DNA from: Rosistilla oblonga
GTDB taxonomy: Bacteria > Planctomycetota > Planctomycetia > Pirellulales > Pirellulaceae
Direction of reading: 5' to 3'
Assembly: GCF_007751715.1 (NCBI RefSeq)
Contig: NZ_CP036292.1
Coordinates: 1,860,001-1,924,000, forward strand
Length of the DNA stretch: 64,000 nucleotides
Part shown: one piece after another, positions 42,684 to 52,553 of the stretch
How the letters are laid out: the number at the start of each line of letters is the position of its first letter
Position numbering within the stretch: the stretch's first letter is position 1
Made by a program: the position numbers and the translations under genes
The notes under the pieces: model-generated
Database searches by the model: none
What the model was told of the DNA's origin: nothing
Seen by the model: the letters and a program-made list of their open reading frames with translations, nothing else

Positions 42684-45600
42684 ATGCGTTTTGTCCCGCA
42701 TCTTGTCGTGCCGTTGTTGGCTGTTCTGTTTCTCACCCCGCCTGCCATCGCTCAACCGGCCGCTGAATCCTCGGCCTGGAAGGTCCAACAGGTGCCAGCG
42801 ATTTGGAAGAAGGCGGCCGGTGGTCGCGATGCCTATTCTTGGTATCGCTGTGCCGTCGAAGTCCCCGAATCGTGGGCCGATGAAGAATTGACGCTCTTTA
42901 TCGAAGGTGTCGACGACGCCCGCGAGGTCTTCTTCAATGGAACTTCGATCGGTCTGGTCGGTACGCTGCCGCCGGAATATCGCAGTGGATTGGGAGCGAC
43001 GATGCGATTTCCGATCCAAGCCAATCTCGTTTCGCCGGGAGCCGCAAATGTTGTGGCCGTTCGCGTTTACCAGAACCAGGGACGCGGCGGGTTCAACGTC
43101 GCCGCACCTGTACTGTTCGGCAACGACAAGGCGATTCGGATGGCGGGCGACTGGGAGACACGCGAAGGCGATGACCTCAGCTGGGGCAAGCTGTCGACGC
43201 GCGATGAGATCGCCAAAACCGCGCGGTTCGCAAAACTGGAATCGGCCGCCGACGTCGAAGCTTCGCTGAAGAAGCTGGATGACGACGCGGGGCGTCAATC
43301 GATCGCCGACACGCTCAAGCAACTGACCCATCCCGACGACCTCGCCTTAAATGTCGCTGTGGGCGAACCGAATATCGGCCAACCGCTTTCGATCAAGTGG
43401 GACGCCCGCGGGCGGATGTGGGTGATTCAGTACCTGCAGTATCCGACGATCGCGGGGCTGAAGATGATCAGCCGCGACAAGTTTTTGCGAAGCGTTTACG
43501 ACAAAGTTCCGCCGCCGCCACCGCATCACTTCATCGGTGCCGACAAGATCACGATCCATGAAGATACCGACGGCGACGGAGTCTACGACAAACACAAGCC
43601 GTTTATCGAAGGGCTCAATCTCGCCTCGTCGGTCGCGATCGGCCGCGGCGGCGTCTATGTGCTCAACCCGCCCTACTTGCTCTTTTATCCCGATGCCGAT
43701 GGCGACGATCTTCCCGATGGCGATCCCGAGGTGCTGTTGGAAGGTTTTGGTTTAGAGGATTCGCACTCGGTCGCCAACAGCTTGCGTTGGGGCCCCGATG
43801 GCTGGCTCTATTCGACTCAGGGAAGCACCGTCACCGGGCATGTTCGCAAGCCGGGATCGGCGGAAGAACCGATCCATTCGATGGGCCAAGTTGTCTGGCG
43901 TTATCATCCCGAATCGGCTCGCTACGAGATCTTTGCCGAGGGAGGCGGAAACTCGTTTGGCGTCGAATTTGACTCGCAAGGACGCCTCTACTCCGGCCAC
44001 AACGGCGGCGACACTCGCGGCTTCCATTACGTCCAAGGCGGTTATTACCGCAAGGGCTTCGGCAAGCACGGATCGCTCTCCAACCCCTACACCTACGGCT
44101 ATTTCGAAGCGATGGGGCACGCGAAAGTCGCCCGCTTCACGCACACCTTCGTGATCTACGAAGGAGACGGATTGCCCGCGAAATATCAAGGCAATCTGTT
44201 TGGATGTGGTCCGTTGCAGAGTCATATCGTCCGCAGCGAAGTCCAGCCCGATCGATCGAGCGTACAGACGGTCGACCTTGGTTTTGCCTTGGAAAGCGAA
44301 GATAAATGGGTTCGCCCTGTCGACATTCAAGCCGGCCCCGACGGCGGGCTTTACGTGGTCGACATGTACGAGCAACGGATCGATCACGCCAGCCATTATC
44401 AAGGCCGGATCGATCGCGAGAGTGGCCGTGTGTATCGGCTGCAGGATCCCGATGCGAAGCCGTTCAAGATGGGAGACCTCAGCAAGTTGTCGACGGCTGA
44501 ATTGGTCGACCTGCTGAAACATCCTAACAAGTGGCATCGGCAGACCGCTCTGCGACTGTTGGGCGATCGCCGCGATGCAGCCGCCCTGCCGCTGCTGAAC
44601 CAGATGTTGAAGCAGTCCGAAGGTGTGGACGCGCTGAATGCTCTCTGGGGCCTGAATCTATCGGGCGGATTTGACGATGCGACCGCGTCGCAGTTGTTGG
44701 GACATTCCGAACCGCTGGTCCGCGAATGGACGGTTCGCTTGTTGGGCGACCGTTTGGTCTTGAGCGACGCGTTGGCAAAGCAACTCGCTTCGTTGGCAGC
44801 AAGCGAATCGGACGTCCGCGTTCGCAGCCAACTGGCCGCGTCGGCGCGTCGAATGCCCGCCGCCCAATCGCTGCCGGTGATCGCAGGGTTGCTGACTCAC
44901 GATGAAGATGTAGACGACATCCACGTGCCGCTGTTGATTTGGTGGGCGTTGGAGGCACATTGTGAAGCCGACGGCCAGCAGGTGTTGGCGATGTTCAACG
45001 ATTCCAAGATCTGGACGCGCCCGATCGTTCAACAGCATCTGTTGGAGCGATTGATGCGACGGTTTGCATCGACGGGAACGCGAGGCGATCTGCTGAAGTG
45101 CGCCACGCTATTGAATCAAGCTCCCACCGCCGACCAGCGAGCGACGCTGTTGGTTGGATTCGAGAGTGCCTTCGAAGGACGTTCACTCTCCGGCTTGCCA
45201 AGCGAATTGTTGGATGCGTTGGCAAAATCGGGAGGCGGTTCGCTGGCGCTGCGACTTCGCCAAGGGAATGCCGAAGCGATCGAAGAGGCGTTGGCAGACA
45301 TCGCCAACAAAAAGGTTCCCGCAGCGAAACGGATCGAATTGATTCGCATCTTCGGCGATATTCGCAACCCCGCGGCGCTGCCAGTGCTGTTGGAAATGGC
45401 GAACCAGGAGAGCGACGAAGCGTTGGTCGGTGCGGTCTTGGCGACGTTGCAGTCGTACGATGCCGCCGAGATCGGCGAAACGATCGTCGCCGGCTTGAAT
45501 AAGTACTCCGACGCCGCGACGGAAGTGGCGTTGTCGACCTTGGCCTCGCGAGCGGTCTGGTCGCAACAGCTGTTGTCGGCGGTCGCGTCGAAACAGATCG

Positions 45601-46178
45601 AAAAGGATCAGATCCCGACCGCGATCTTGCGGAAGATGTTGCTGCATCAAAACGCGGAGATTTCCGAAGCGATCGGCGACACCTGGGGCGAGATCTCCGG
45701 CGCGTCGACGGCGAACATGTTGGCTGAAATCACCCGGATCAGCGAAGTCTTGTCGCACGGGACGGGCAATCCTTATGACGGCAAGCTGCTGTACAAAGAG
45801 AGCTGTGGGAAGTGCCATCAGCTGTTCGAGCAGGGAGGGGAGATCGGTCCCGATCTGACCGCCTACAAACGCGACGATGTCCGGCAGTTGTTGGTCAACG
45901 TGGCGAATCCGAACTTGGAGATCCGCGAGGGCTTTGAGAACATGATGGTGCTGACCTTCGACGGCCGGGCGCTCAACGGATTTGTCGAGGATCAAGACAA
46001 CCAAGTTGTCGTGATCAAAGGTGCCGATGGCCAGCGAACGGTGATCGAGAAAGAGAACATCGATCTAATGCAGGCGAGCAAAAATTCGCTGATGCCCGAA
46101 GATCTGCTGGCCAAGCTGAGCGATCAACAACTGCGTGATCTCTTCGCCTACCTCCGCTCGACTCAGCCGCTCCCCTAG
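42684..46178 (+). CDS. PVC-type heme-binding CxxCH protein with propeller and HEAT repeats
   Basis: With the ATG at 42684 the protein has 1164 residues and a signal peptide ending PPAIAQ. Residues about 30-165 look like a galactose-binding beta-sandwich (VPAIWKKAAGGRDAYSWYR..TLFIEGVDDAREVFFNG). The next 430 residues form the PVC membrane-bound dehydrogenase/propeller domain (WDARGRMWVIQYLQYP, NSLRWGPDGWLYSTQGS, DIQAGPDGGLYVVDMYEQ). HEAT-like repeats fill about 600-1000. A c-type heme site, C1041-G-K-C-H, follows. Planctomycetes encode many of these proteins, thought to oxidise sugars or polysaccharide fragments in the periplasm; substrate unknown. Confidence 0.92.
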   Translation: MRFVPHLVVPLLAVLFLTPPAIAQPAAESSAWKVQQVPAIWKKAAGGRDAYSWYRCAVEVPESWADEELTLFIEGVDDAREVFFNGTSIGLVGTLPPEYRSGLGATMRFPIQANLVSPGAANVVAVRVYQNQGRGGFNVAAPVLFGNDKAIRMAGDWETREGDDLSWGKLSTRDEIAKTARFAKLESAADVEASLKKLDDDAGRQSIADTLKQLTHPDDLALNVAVGEPNIGQPLSIKWDARGRMWVIQYLQYPTIAGLKMISRDKFLRSVYDKVPPPPPHHFIGADKITIHEDTDGDGVYDKHKPFIEGLNLASSVAIGRGGVYVLNPPYLLFYPDADGDDLPDGDPEVLLEGFGLEDSHSVANSLRWGPDGWLYSTQGSTVTGHVRKPGSAEEPIHSMGQVVWRYHPESARYEIFAEGGGNSFGVEFDSQGRLYSGHNGGDTRGFHYVQGGYYRKGFGKHGSLSNPYTYGYFEAMGHAKVARFTHTFVIYEGDGLPAKYQGNLFGCGPLQSHIVRSEVQPDRSSVQTVDLGFALESEDKWVRPVDIQAGPDGGLYVVDMYEQRIDHASHYQGRIDRESGRVYRLQDPDAKPFKMGDLSKLSTAELVDLLKHPNKWHRQTALRLLGDRRDAAALPLLNQMLKQSEGVDALNALWGLNLSGGFDDATASQLLGHSEPLVREWTVRLLGDRLVLSDALAKQLASLAASESDVRVRSQLAASARRMPAAQSLPVIAGLLTHDEDVDDIHVPLLIWWALEAHCEADGQQVLAMFNDSKIWTRPIVQQHLLERLMRRFASTGTRGDLLKCATLLNQAPTADQRATLLVGFESAFEGRSLSGLPSELLDALAKSGGGSLALRLRQGNAEAIEEALADIANKKVPAAKRIELIRIFGDIRNPAALPVLLEMANQESDEALVGAVLATLQSYDAAEIGETIVAGLNKYSDAATEVALSTLASRAVWSQQLLSAVASKQIEKDQIPTAILRKMLLHQNAEISEAIGDTWGEISGASTANMLAEITRISEVLSHGTGNPYDGKLLYKESCGKCHQLFEQGGEIGPDLTAYKRDDVRQLLVNVANPNLEIREGFENMMVLTFDGRALNGFVEDQDNQVVVIKGADGQRTVIEKENIDLMQASKNSLMPEDLLAKLSDQQLRDLFAYLRSTQPLP

Positions 46179-46197
46179 CCCGGCAGAAAGCCGACGT

Positions 46198-46279
46198 CGT
46201 TTAACCGCGGCCCATCGGGCCGCGCGTCTGTGTGTGGCGAGCACTTCGCAGCGCGGGGCGTTGCCCACGCGGTTAAACG
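46198..46279. repeat. 12-bp inverted repeat related to the 33-bp tandem repeat
   Basis: CGTTTAACCGCG at 46198-46209 and its exact reverse complement at 46268-46279. The right arm is part of GCGGGGCGTTGCCCACGCGG, almost the same as the 33-bp unit at 10645-10809. A GGCCCATCGGGCC hairpin lies inside. This looks like a full dispersed element of which the 33-bp unit is one end. Confidence 0.75.
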
Positions 46280-46297
46280 ATTGCGATGGGAGAGGTT

Positions 46298-46732
46298 TTA
46301 GATGTCGGTGCCGGCCAACGAGACATCGCTCTTTTCTGCGTAGGGGTTGGTGCGAACCAAGCCGTTCTTGCGCGTCGTCTTGCTGGCGGGATGGGTGGAT
46401 GCACCCGTTGTGCAGCTGTTGCAGTAGGGGTTTTGCTGCGGTGGGTTGACGAAGTCGGGAGCGAGTCGCCCTTGGTAGGTGCTCGGCGCGGCGACCTGTG
46501 GCAGCGATGCGAAGGGGCTAATTCCATAGGGCCGGGTGTGGCGGTTGCCATAATAGACCGGTGGGTGGAGAGCGAAGTAGGGTGGCGTCGCCACGCTGGT
46601 TCGGCTCTGGATGCCGTAGGGCTGGTAGCTGCCGAAGTAGCCTAGGTTCGGATAGCCGACGGCGGATGCCGGGATCGCGATCGACCCCAACAAGAGGAAC
46701 AACGCGGCGGTGAAGGTGGATCGTCGAGTCAT
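46298..46732 (-). CDS. Small secreted Tyr/Pro-rich protein
   Basis: The 144-residue protein has a signal peptide (FTAALFLLLGSIAIPASA). The mature part is rich in Tyr, Pro, Gly and Asn (YPNLGYFGSYQPYGIQS, YFALHPPVYYGNRH) and has one CNSC pair. No domain was recognised. Such proteins are frequent in Pirellulales and may be surface components. Confidence 0.65.
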   Translation of the reverse strand: MTRRSTFTAALFLLLGSIAIPASAVGYPNLGYFGSYQPYGIQSRTSVATPPYFALHPPVYYGNRHTRPYGISPFASLPQVAAPSTYQGRLAPDFVNPPQQNPYCNSCTTGASTHPASKTTRKNGLVRTNPYAEKSDVSLAGTDI

Positions 46733-47031
46733 GGTGGAGAGTTTCCTGTTGCGATACCAATGGAGAGGTCCAAGGACGCACAGCCCTTGCTTTCCTTCAC
46801 GTTAGTTACGGTGGGGCCGCAATTGAAGCTTCCACCGCCGATTCTGCTCTCCTTTGCCCCGATCGACCGGTGGGGTTGTAGCGATTGTGACAAATGCATC
46901 GCGCCGCGCGGGCAGGTATACTGCAAATTCTTGCAAGTTCGACTGGCCAGTCGCCATTTGATTCTCGGGTTCCCCGAACATCAACGCTTCGTTTTTCCTG
47001 CCACGCCCCCGATCCCAAGACATTCCACGCC

Positions 47032-48108
47032 ATGAATACGACTCGACGAAGTTTGCTCACGACGACCGCTGCCGCAGCGGGTGTCCTTGCGTTTCCGCAT
47101 GTCGCCGGTGCCGCGGAGCCCGCTAAGATTCGAGTCGGCCAGATCGGCACGAAGCACGCTCACGCATCGGGCAAGCTGGCTGCGATGCGGAAATTGAGCG
47201 ACCTGTACGATGTTGTGGGCGTTGTCGAACCCGATGCAAAACGTCGGCAAGCGATCGCAAATACCGAAGCCTATCGCGGGATCCGGTTCCTGACCGCCGA
47301 AGAGTTGTTGAGCGATCAAGGCGTTGCCGCGGTGGCGGTCGAGACGTCGGTCGACACTTTGGTGCCGACGGCGATTCAATGTCTGCAGGCGGGAAAACAC
47401 ATCCATCTCGACAAGCCAGCTGGTTCGTCGATGTCGGCTTGCCGCGCGATGCATGCCGAAGCCGATCGTCGCGGGCTGACGATTCAGATGGGCTACATGC
47501 TGCGATACAACCCCGCCTTCGAGATGCTGTTTCAGGTGGTCCAAGACGGTTGGCTGGGACCGATCACCGAGATCAGCGGAATGATGGGCAAGATGGCGAG
47601 CGATCCGCTGCGGAAGAGCTTGGCGGCCTATCCCGGCGGCGGGATGTTTGAACTGGCTTGCCATCTGATCGATGCGGTGGTCACGGTTCTTGGAAAGCCC
47701 GACCGCGTGACGGCTCACAATCGCCAAACCTTCCCCGAGAAAGACAGCTTCGTCGACAATCAGTTAGCCGTCTTCGATTACCCGGCGGCGATCGCCACGA
47801 TCCGCTGCAACCACCTGGATCCACTGGGCGGTCCGCGGCGCGGATTTGAAGTCGCGGGTCAGCAGGGAGCGTTTCAGATCAATCCGTTGGAACCGCCCGC
47901 GGTCCGCTTGGGGCTGGACCGCGCGAGAGGTTCGTTTGCCAAGGGCTTCCAGGATGTGAAGCAGGAACGGAGCAGCGGCCGTTACGACGACGAGTTCCGC
48001 GATTTGGCCAAGGTGATCCGCGGCGAAAAGGCCCTGCGATGGGATGCATCGCACGACCTGGCGGTTCATGAAGCGGTGCTATTGGCCAGCGGGTTGCCGT
48101 TGAATTGA
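47032..48108 (+). CDS. Gfo/Idh/MocA-family oxidoreductase, Tat-exported
   Basis: The 358-residue protein begins MNTTRRSLLTTTAAAAGVL, a twin-arginine signal followed by ASAA-like cleavage (HVAGAAEP). The NAD-binding domain starts IRVGQIGTKHAHA. HLDKPAGSS supplies the EKP-type catalytic lysine in the form DKP. The second domain has MGYMLRYNPAF and GGGMFELACHLID. It is the usual oxidoreductase family that acts on sugars or polyols, here exported folded by Tat. The gene is single and its substrate unknown. Confidence 0.9.
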   Translation: MNTTRRSLLTTTAAAAGVLAFPHVAGAAEPAKIRVGQIGTKHAHASGKLAAMRKLSDLYDVVGVVEPDAKRRQAIANTEAYRGIRFLTAEELLSDQGVAAVAVETSVDTLVPTAIQCLQAGKHIHLDKPAGSSMSACRAMHAEADRRGLTIQMGYMLRYNPAFEMLFQVVQDGWLGPITEISGMMGKMASDPLRKSLAAYPGGGMFELACHLIDAVVTVLGKPDRVTAHNRQTFPEKDSFVDNQLAVFDYPAAIATIRCNHLDPLGGPRRGFEVAGQQGAFQINPLEPPAVRLGLDRARGSFAKGFQDVKQERSSGRYDDEFRDLAKVIRGEKALRWDASHDLAVHEAVLLASGLPLN

Positions 48109-48120
48109 CGCCTGGTGTGG

Positions 48121-48861
48121 CTAGCTCGCGTTGGCGGCGACACGTCGCAGCAGTTCGGCGGTCGCTTGCAGCGATTCCATCGGGATCGTGTGCGGTCCAT
48201 CGAATTGAATGAACTCAAAATTTGCTGACGATTCGTCGAGCAATTCGCTGAGCCACTGAGCTCCGATCATCGGCAGCACAAAATCGCTGTGCCCGTGGCT
48301 CTGCAGCGCGTCGACCGATTTCAGTCGATCGGCCGCGACAGCTTTCCATTGGGCTTCGCAGATCAGAGTCCCCGACCACTGGATCAGGCCGGCGGGCGGA
48401 TCTTTCAGGCCGCGAAGCGCGACGTCCAGGGAGACCATTGCGCCTTGCGAAAATCCGCCGATCACCAAGGGAGCGTCCTTGTCGAAGTCGCCGGCGACCG
48501 CTTCGATTGTTTCGGTCAGCATCTGACGCGCTTCGTCGATCCCCGGCGGTTCTTGGCGTCGCAGTTCGCTGAAGTCGTTCGTTTGGAACAGCTCCATCAA
48601 TCGCTGCATGTTCAGCGGCCACCAGGCTCGGCCGCCGGGCATCCCTTGATCGGCTAGCGAGATCGGAGCGGTCGGGAAGACAAAACGGAATTTGTCGGCG
48701 TCATCGCCCAGCATTTCCAGCAGGTATTGTCCCAGCGGGACCAGGTCGTCGCCGGGGGCTCCAAAACCATGGCACAAGACGACGGGAATGGTTGGGGCTT
48801 CGCCACCATCGATCACGACGCACTGCAGCGGACCGATTTTTTGTTCAAGAGCTGACATCAA
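48121..48861 (-). CDS. Alpha/beta hydrolase (phospholipase/carboxylesterase family)
   Basis: The 246-residue protein has VVLCHGFGAPGDDLVPL, FVFPTAPI and the nucleophile elbow GGFSQGAM. The catalytic aspartate and histidine are probably in HGHSDFVLP and DGPHTIP. It matches the small carboxylesterase/thioesterase family. It overlaps the preceding SelT/W/H-like gene (ATGA), so the two are co-translated. Cytoplasmic. Confidence 0.9.
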   Translation of the reverse strand: MMSALEQKIGPLQCVVIDGGEAPTIPVVLCHGFGAPGDDLVPLGQYLLEMLGDDADKFRFVFPTAPISLADQGMPGGRAWWPLNMQRLMELFQTNDFSELRRQEPPGIDEARQMLTETIEAVAGDFDKDAPLVIGGFSQGAMVSLDVALRGLKDPPAGLIQWSGTLICEAQWKAVAADRLKSVDALQSHGHSDFVLPMIGAQWLSELLDESSANFEFIQFDGPHTIPMESLQATAELLRRVAANAS

Positions 48862-49169
48862 TGATTATCTGGGGATTTGGGCAAGGGATCGGGATTGACG
48901 CGGTCCAGATGGCCCAGGTCACGCCCCTGGGCAACGCGGTCGCGGACCAACTGTTTGAGCACTTTGATCTCGGGAAAACCGTGATCTCGGTGGCGATCCC
49001 AGATCATATCGCCATTAAGCTCGATCACGAAGCGGCCTCCATCGGTCGGCGCCAGGGCGACTTCGTCCAATTCGGCTTCAAAGGTTGTCAGTAGTTCTTG
49101 GCCCATCCAGGCGGCTCTTAATAGCCACCGACAGCCGGTGCAGTAGCGGATTACGATACGATTTTTCAT
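48858..49169 (-). CDS. SelT/SelW/SelH-family (Rdx) protein
   Basis: The 103-residue protein begins KNRIVIRYCTGCRWLLRAAW, the Rdx-family CxxC motif (C10, C13) on a thioredoxin-like fold. The usual selenocysteine is replaced by cysteine. DGGRFVIELNG and DRHRDHGFPEIKVLKQLVRD complete the pattern. Function is probably thiol redox. It precedes the esterase gene with a 4-bp overlap. Confidence 0.88.
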   Translation of the reverse strand: MKNRIVIRYCTGCRWLLRAAWMGQELLTTFEAELDEVALAPTDGGRFVIELNGDMIWDRHRDHGFPEIKVLKQLVRDRVAQGRDLGHLDRVNPDPLPKSPDNH

Positions 49170-49286
49170 GTAGGTCCGTTCCAGTGAAAAACTCTTTACC
49201 CGAAAGAGCTATGATCCGAAGGGATTATGTTATAGTGTAAGCCCCTGTTTTATGATCGATTCCGACGCGTCAACGCGAGCCCACCG

Positions 49287-52200
49287 ATGAAACACCTGCC
49301 CAGCATTCCTTTTTTACTTTTGCTGTTATGCGTGCTAGCGGGTCCTGCCAATGGGACCGACACGGACCGCCAGGCGATCAAGTTCTTTGAGACTTCGATC
49401 CGCCCATTATTGGCGAAACACTGCTACGATTGCCACGGCGATGCCGAGCAAGAGGGCGGTCTGCGATTGGACCACATCTCGTTTATCGAAACCGGTGGCG
49501 ATTCGGGCCCCGCATTGGTTGCTAGCGAACCGGACGAATCGCTGCTGATCGAAGCGATCCGCTACGATTCGGGCCTGGAAATGCCGCCGGATGAGAAGCT
49601 GGCTGACGAGGAGATCGAGCTGCTGGAACGCTGGGTCGCGATGGGGGCTCCATGGCCCAAAGAGGCGGCTGCGGCGAGTTCTCGCGACGAGTTCGGATTC
49701 ACCGAAGAGGATCACAAGTGGTGGGCGGTTCAACCGGTCGCCGATCCCGCGGTTCCGAAGACTGGCGATGCTTGGGCGACCACGCCGATCGATCAGTTTA
49801 TCGCGGCGAAATTGAAGCAAGCCGATCTGACACCCGCTGCCAAAGCCGATCGATATGAATTGATCCGCCGGGCGACCTTTGATCTGCACGGTTTGCCCCC
49901 GACCCGCCAACAGATCGACGATTTTGTCAACGACGATTCGCCTCAGGCTTGGGAGCGGTTGATCGATCGTTTGTTGGAGAGTCCGCGGTACGGCGAACGC
50001 TGGGCCCAACATTGGTTGGACGTCGTCCGGTATGCCGAAAGCGATGGCTATCGTCAGGACGCATTCCGGCCCAAAGCGAGCCGCTATCGCGACTACGTCA
50101 TCGATTCGTTCAACAACAACAAACCATACGACCAATTCGTTCGCGAACAATTGGCTGGCGATGAGATCGATCCCGACAATCCCGATGTCTTGATCGGGAC
50201 CGCATTCCTGCGGCACGGGATCTACGAATACAACCAACGCAACGCGCGGATGCATTGGGAATTGATCGTCAACGAGATGACCAACGTCACGGGAGAAGTC
50301 TTCCTGGGCTTGGGGATCGGTTGTGCCCAGTGTCACGATCACAAGTTTGATCCGATCCTGCAGAAAGACTACTTCGCGTTGCAAGCGTTCCTCGCGTCGA
50401 CCTGTTGGCCAACCGATATGCCGTTGGTCGATCGTGAGACAAGAGAAAAACACGATCGGATGCAGGCGGAGTGGGAGCAGGCGACGGCGTCGATTCGCGA
50501 GCAGATCGATGCGATGCTGGAACCAACGTACAAGAGTCGCACCAACGCCGCTGTCAAAATGTTCCCCGAGGACATTCAGCAGATGTTCGCCAAGCCACGC
50601 GAGGAGCGAACCACGTACGAGCAGCAGATGGTGATGCTGGTCGAACGTCAGGTGACGCGGAAAAACGCTGAGGCCGACGGGAAAAAGGTCTTCGCCAAAA
50701 AGCCGGGAGAGCTAGCGAAATTCAACGATTTGCAGGCTCAACTGAAGGCCTTCGACCATCTGAAGCCCGAGCCGTTGCCCACGGGGTTTGTTGCGACCGA
50801 CGTCGGTCCTGAGCCCGCGGAGACGATCTTGGTTTCGCGGACCGGCAAAACGAATGTCGATCCCGCCTTTTTGACTTTGCTGGGGCAACCGGCACCGGTG
50901 ATCAAACCGACCGAAACGACGACTGGTCGTCGCCGGGCGTTGGCTGATTGGATCGCGCAGCCCGACAATCCGCTGTCGACGCGCGTGATCGTCAACCGAA
51001 TCTGGCAGCATCACTTTGGTCGCGGTATCGTCTCCACGCCCAACGATGTCGGAATGTTGGGAGAACCGCCGAGCCACCCCGAGTTGTTGGACTGGTTGGT
51101 CCAGCGGTTCCTGGAAAACGGTTGGCAGTTCAAACCGATGCACCGAATGATCATGACCAGCGCCGCCTATCAACAGACGGCGCGGCGCGAGGCGACCGAG
51201 CATGAAGAAGCTGTCGACATCGAGAACCGATTGCTGTGGCGATTCCCGCCGACGCGATTGGATGCCGAACAGGTCCGCGACGCGATGCTGGCCGCTTCGG
51301 GCGAACTGACTCACCGCGATGGTGGCGGATCGGTCAGCGGAAACACTCCCGTGCGAAGCATCTACGTGAAGAAGATTCGCAACACGCCCGATCCTCAATT
51401 GGGTGCGTTGGATGCGCCGATGGGATTCGAATCGGCACCGACGCGTCCGCAAACGACGACGCCAACTCAGGCGTTGACTTTGGTGAACGGCGAGTGGACG
51501 TTGAAGCGAGCTGAAGCGATGGGCAAGCGTTTGCTGGCCGGAAAGGATTCGATCAGCGCGACGGAGATCGACCAAGCGTATTGGGCTGTGTTTGGCCGCC
51601 CCGCGTCCGACGCGGAACTAAACATGGCGTTGGAATTCACGCAGAGTTTGGTTGAGCAGGAATCGCCCACGCCAGAGCCAACCAAAAACGAAAACGATCC
51701 GTATCCGGGGGAAACGGGTTTGCGAAGCATTCAAAATGCGTTCGCCAGCGTGAATGGTGTTTCGCTGGGAAGCGGTGCGTTGTGGATCCAACCGGGCAGC
51801 CGATTTGAGCGGCTGCAATTGAAGGACCTTCCGCTGGGCAGCCGGTTCACGATCGAAGCGATTGCGACTCTCGACCGGATCTATCCCGATGCGAGCGTCA
51901 GCACGTTGATCTCGGCTTGGAATAGCAACAACAAAACGCCGGGCTGGTCGCTGGGAGTCACCAGTGCCAAGTCGGGTTATCAGCCGCGAAATCTGATCGT
52001 TCAATTGATCGGTCACGATGCTGCCGGAGCTGTGAAGTACGAAGTCGTTGCTTCGAACCTCCGCTTCCCGCTGAACAAGCCGGTCTATGTTGCTGCGGCC
52101 GTCAACGCACGGCCCAGCGGCGACGGCAAGTCGGCTGGAACGGTTACGTTCTACATGAAAGACCTGTCCGATCCCAAAGCGAAGATGCAAACCGCAACGA

Positions 52201-52553
52201 TCCCGCATTCGATCGTTGGGAACATCAACAACAAATCGCTGCCGGTTTTGGTTGGCGGACGTCAAGGGAACGGCCATCGCTGGGACGGGCAAGTCGCACG
52301 CCTGGCGATCGCGGATAACGAGGTTCCTCAAGACCGTTTGATCGTCAACGCAGCCGCTGAAGGAGGTCCAGTCGAACATCTGCTGGACTTTGATTTCAGT
52401 GGCGAAGACGGCCAGATGCCAGCTCCGGGAACCGCTTGGGTGACCAGCGAAGCTGCGTTGAAGAAGTCGGAACCGCCGTCGAAGGTCGTCGCTGCGATGC
52501 GTGACTTCTGCCACGCGTTGTTCACGTCGAACGAGTTCCTGTATCTGCACTGA
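49287..52553 (+). CDS. PSCyt1/DUF1549/DUF1553 cytochrome-type protein with a LamG insertion
   Basis: The 1088-residue protein has a signal peptide (LLLLLCVLAGPANG). A planctomycete cytochrome c domain follows, with C46-Y-D-C49-H in LLAKHCYDCHGDAE. DUF1549 (PSCyt2) spans about 160-370 (IDQFIAAKLKQADLTPAAK..YGERWAQHWLDVVRYAESDG). DUF1553 (PSD1) starts near 545 (RRALADWIAQPDNPLSTRVIVNRIWQHHFGRGIV). A LamG/concanavalin-like region is at about 825-1015 (RFTIEAIATLDRIYP..TPGWSLGV). The DUF1553 end (MRDFCHALFTSNEFLYLH) comes after it, so the LamG domain sits inside. Role: periplasmic, probably polysaccharide-related; unproven. Confidence 0.93.
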   Translation: MKHLPSIPFLLLLLCVLAGPANGTDTDRQAIKFFETSIRPLLAKHCYDCHGDAEQEGGLRLDHISFIETGGDSGPALVASEPDESLLIEAIRYDSGLEMPPDEKLADEEIELLERWVAMGAPWPKEAAAASSRDEFGFTEEDHKWWAVQPVADPAVPKTGDAWATTPIDQFIAAKLKQADLTPAAKADRYELIRRATFDLHGLPPTRQQIDDFVNDDSPQAWERLIDRLLESPRYGERWAQHWLDVVRYAESDGYRQDAFRPKASRYRDYVIDSFNNNKPYDQFVREQLAGDEIDPDNPDVLIGTAFLRHGIYEYNQRNARMHWELIVNEMTNVTGEVFLGLGIGCAQCHDHKFDPILQKDYFALQAFLASTCWPTDMPLVDRETREKHDRMQAEWEQATASIREQIDAMLEPTYKSRTNAAVKMFPEDIQQMFAKPREERTTYEQQMVMLVERQVTRKNAEADGKKVFAKKPGELAKFNDLQAQLKAFDHLKPEPLPTGFVATDVGPEPAETILVSRTGKTNVDPAFLTLLGQPAPVIKPTETTTGRRRALADWIAQPDNPLSTRVIVNRIWQHHFGRGIVSTPNDVGMLGEPPSHPELLDWLVQRFLENGWQFKPMHRMIMTSAAYQQTARREATEHEEAVDIENRLLWRFPPTRLDAEQVRDAMLAASGELTHRDGGGSVSGNTPVRSIYVKKIRNTPDPQLGALDAPMGFESAPTRPQTTTPTQALTLVNGEWTLKRAEAMGKRLLAGKDSISATEIDQAYWAVFGRPASDAELNMALEFTQSLVEQESPTPEPTKNENDPYPGETGLRSIQNAFASVNGVSLGSGALWIQPGSRFERLQLKDLPLGSRFTIEAIATLDRIYPDASVSTLISAWNSNNKTPGWSLGVTSAKSGYQPRNLIVQLIGHDAAGAVKYEVVASNLRFPLNKPVYVAAAVNARPSGDGKSAGTVTFYMKDLSDPKAKMQTATIPHSIVGNINNKSLPVLVGGRQGNGHRWDGQVARLAIADNEVPQDRLIVNAAAEGGPVEHLLDFDFSGEDGQMPAPGTAWVTSEAALKKSEPPSKVVAAMRDFCHALFTSNEFLYLH

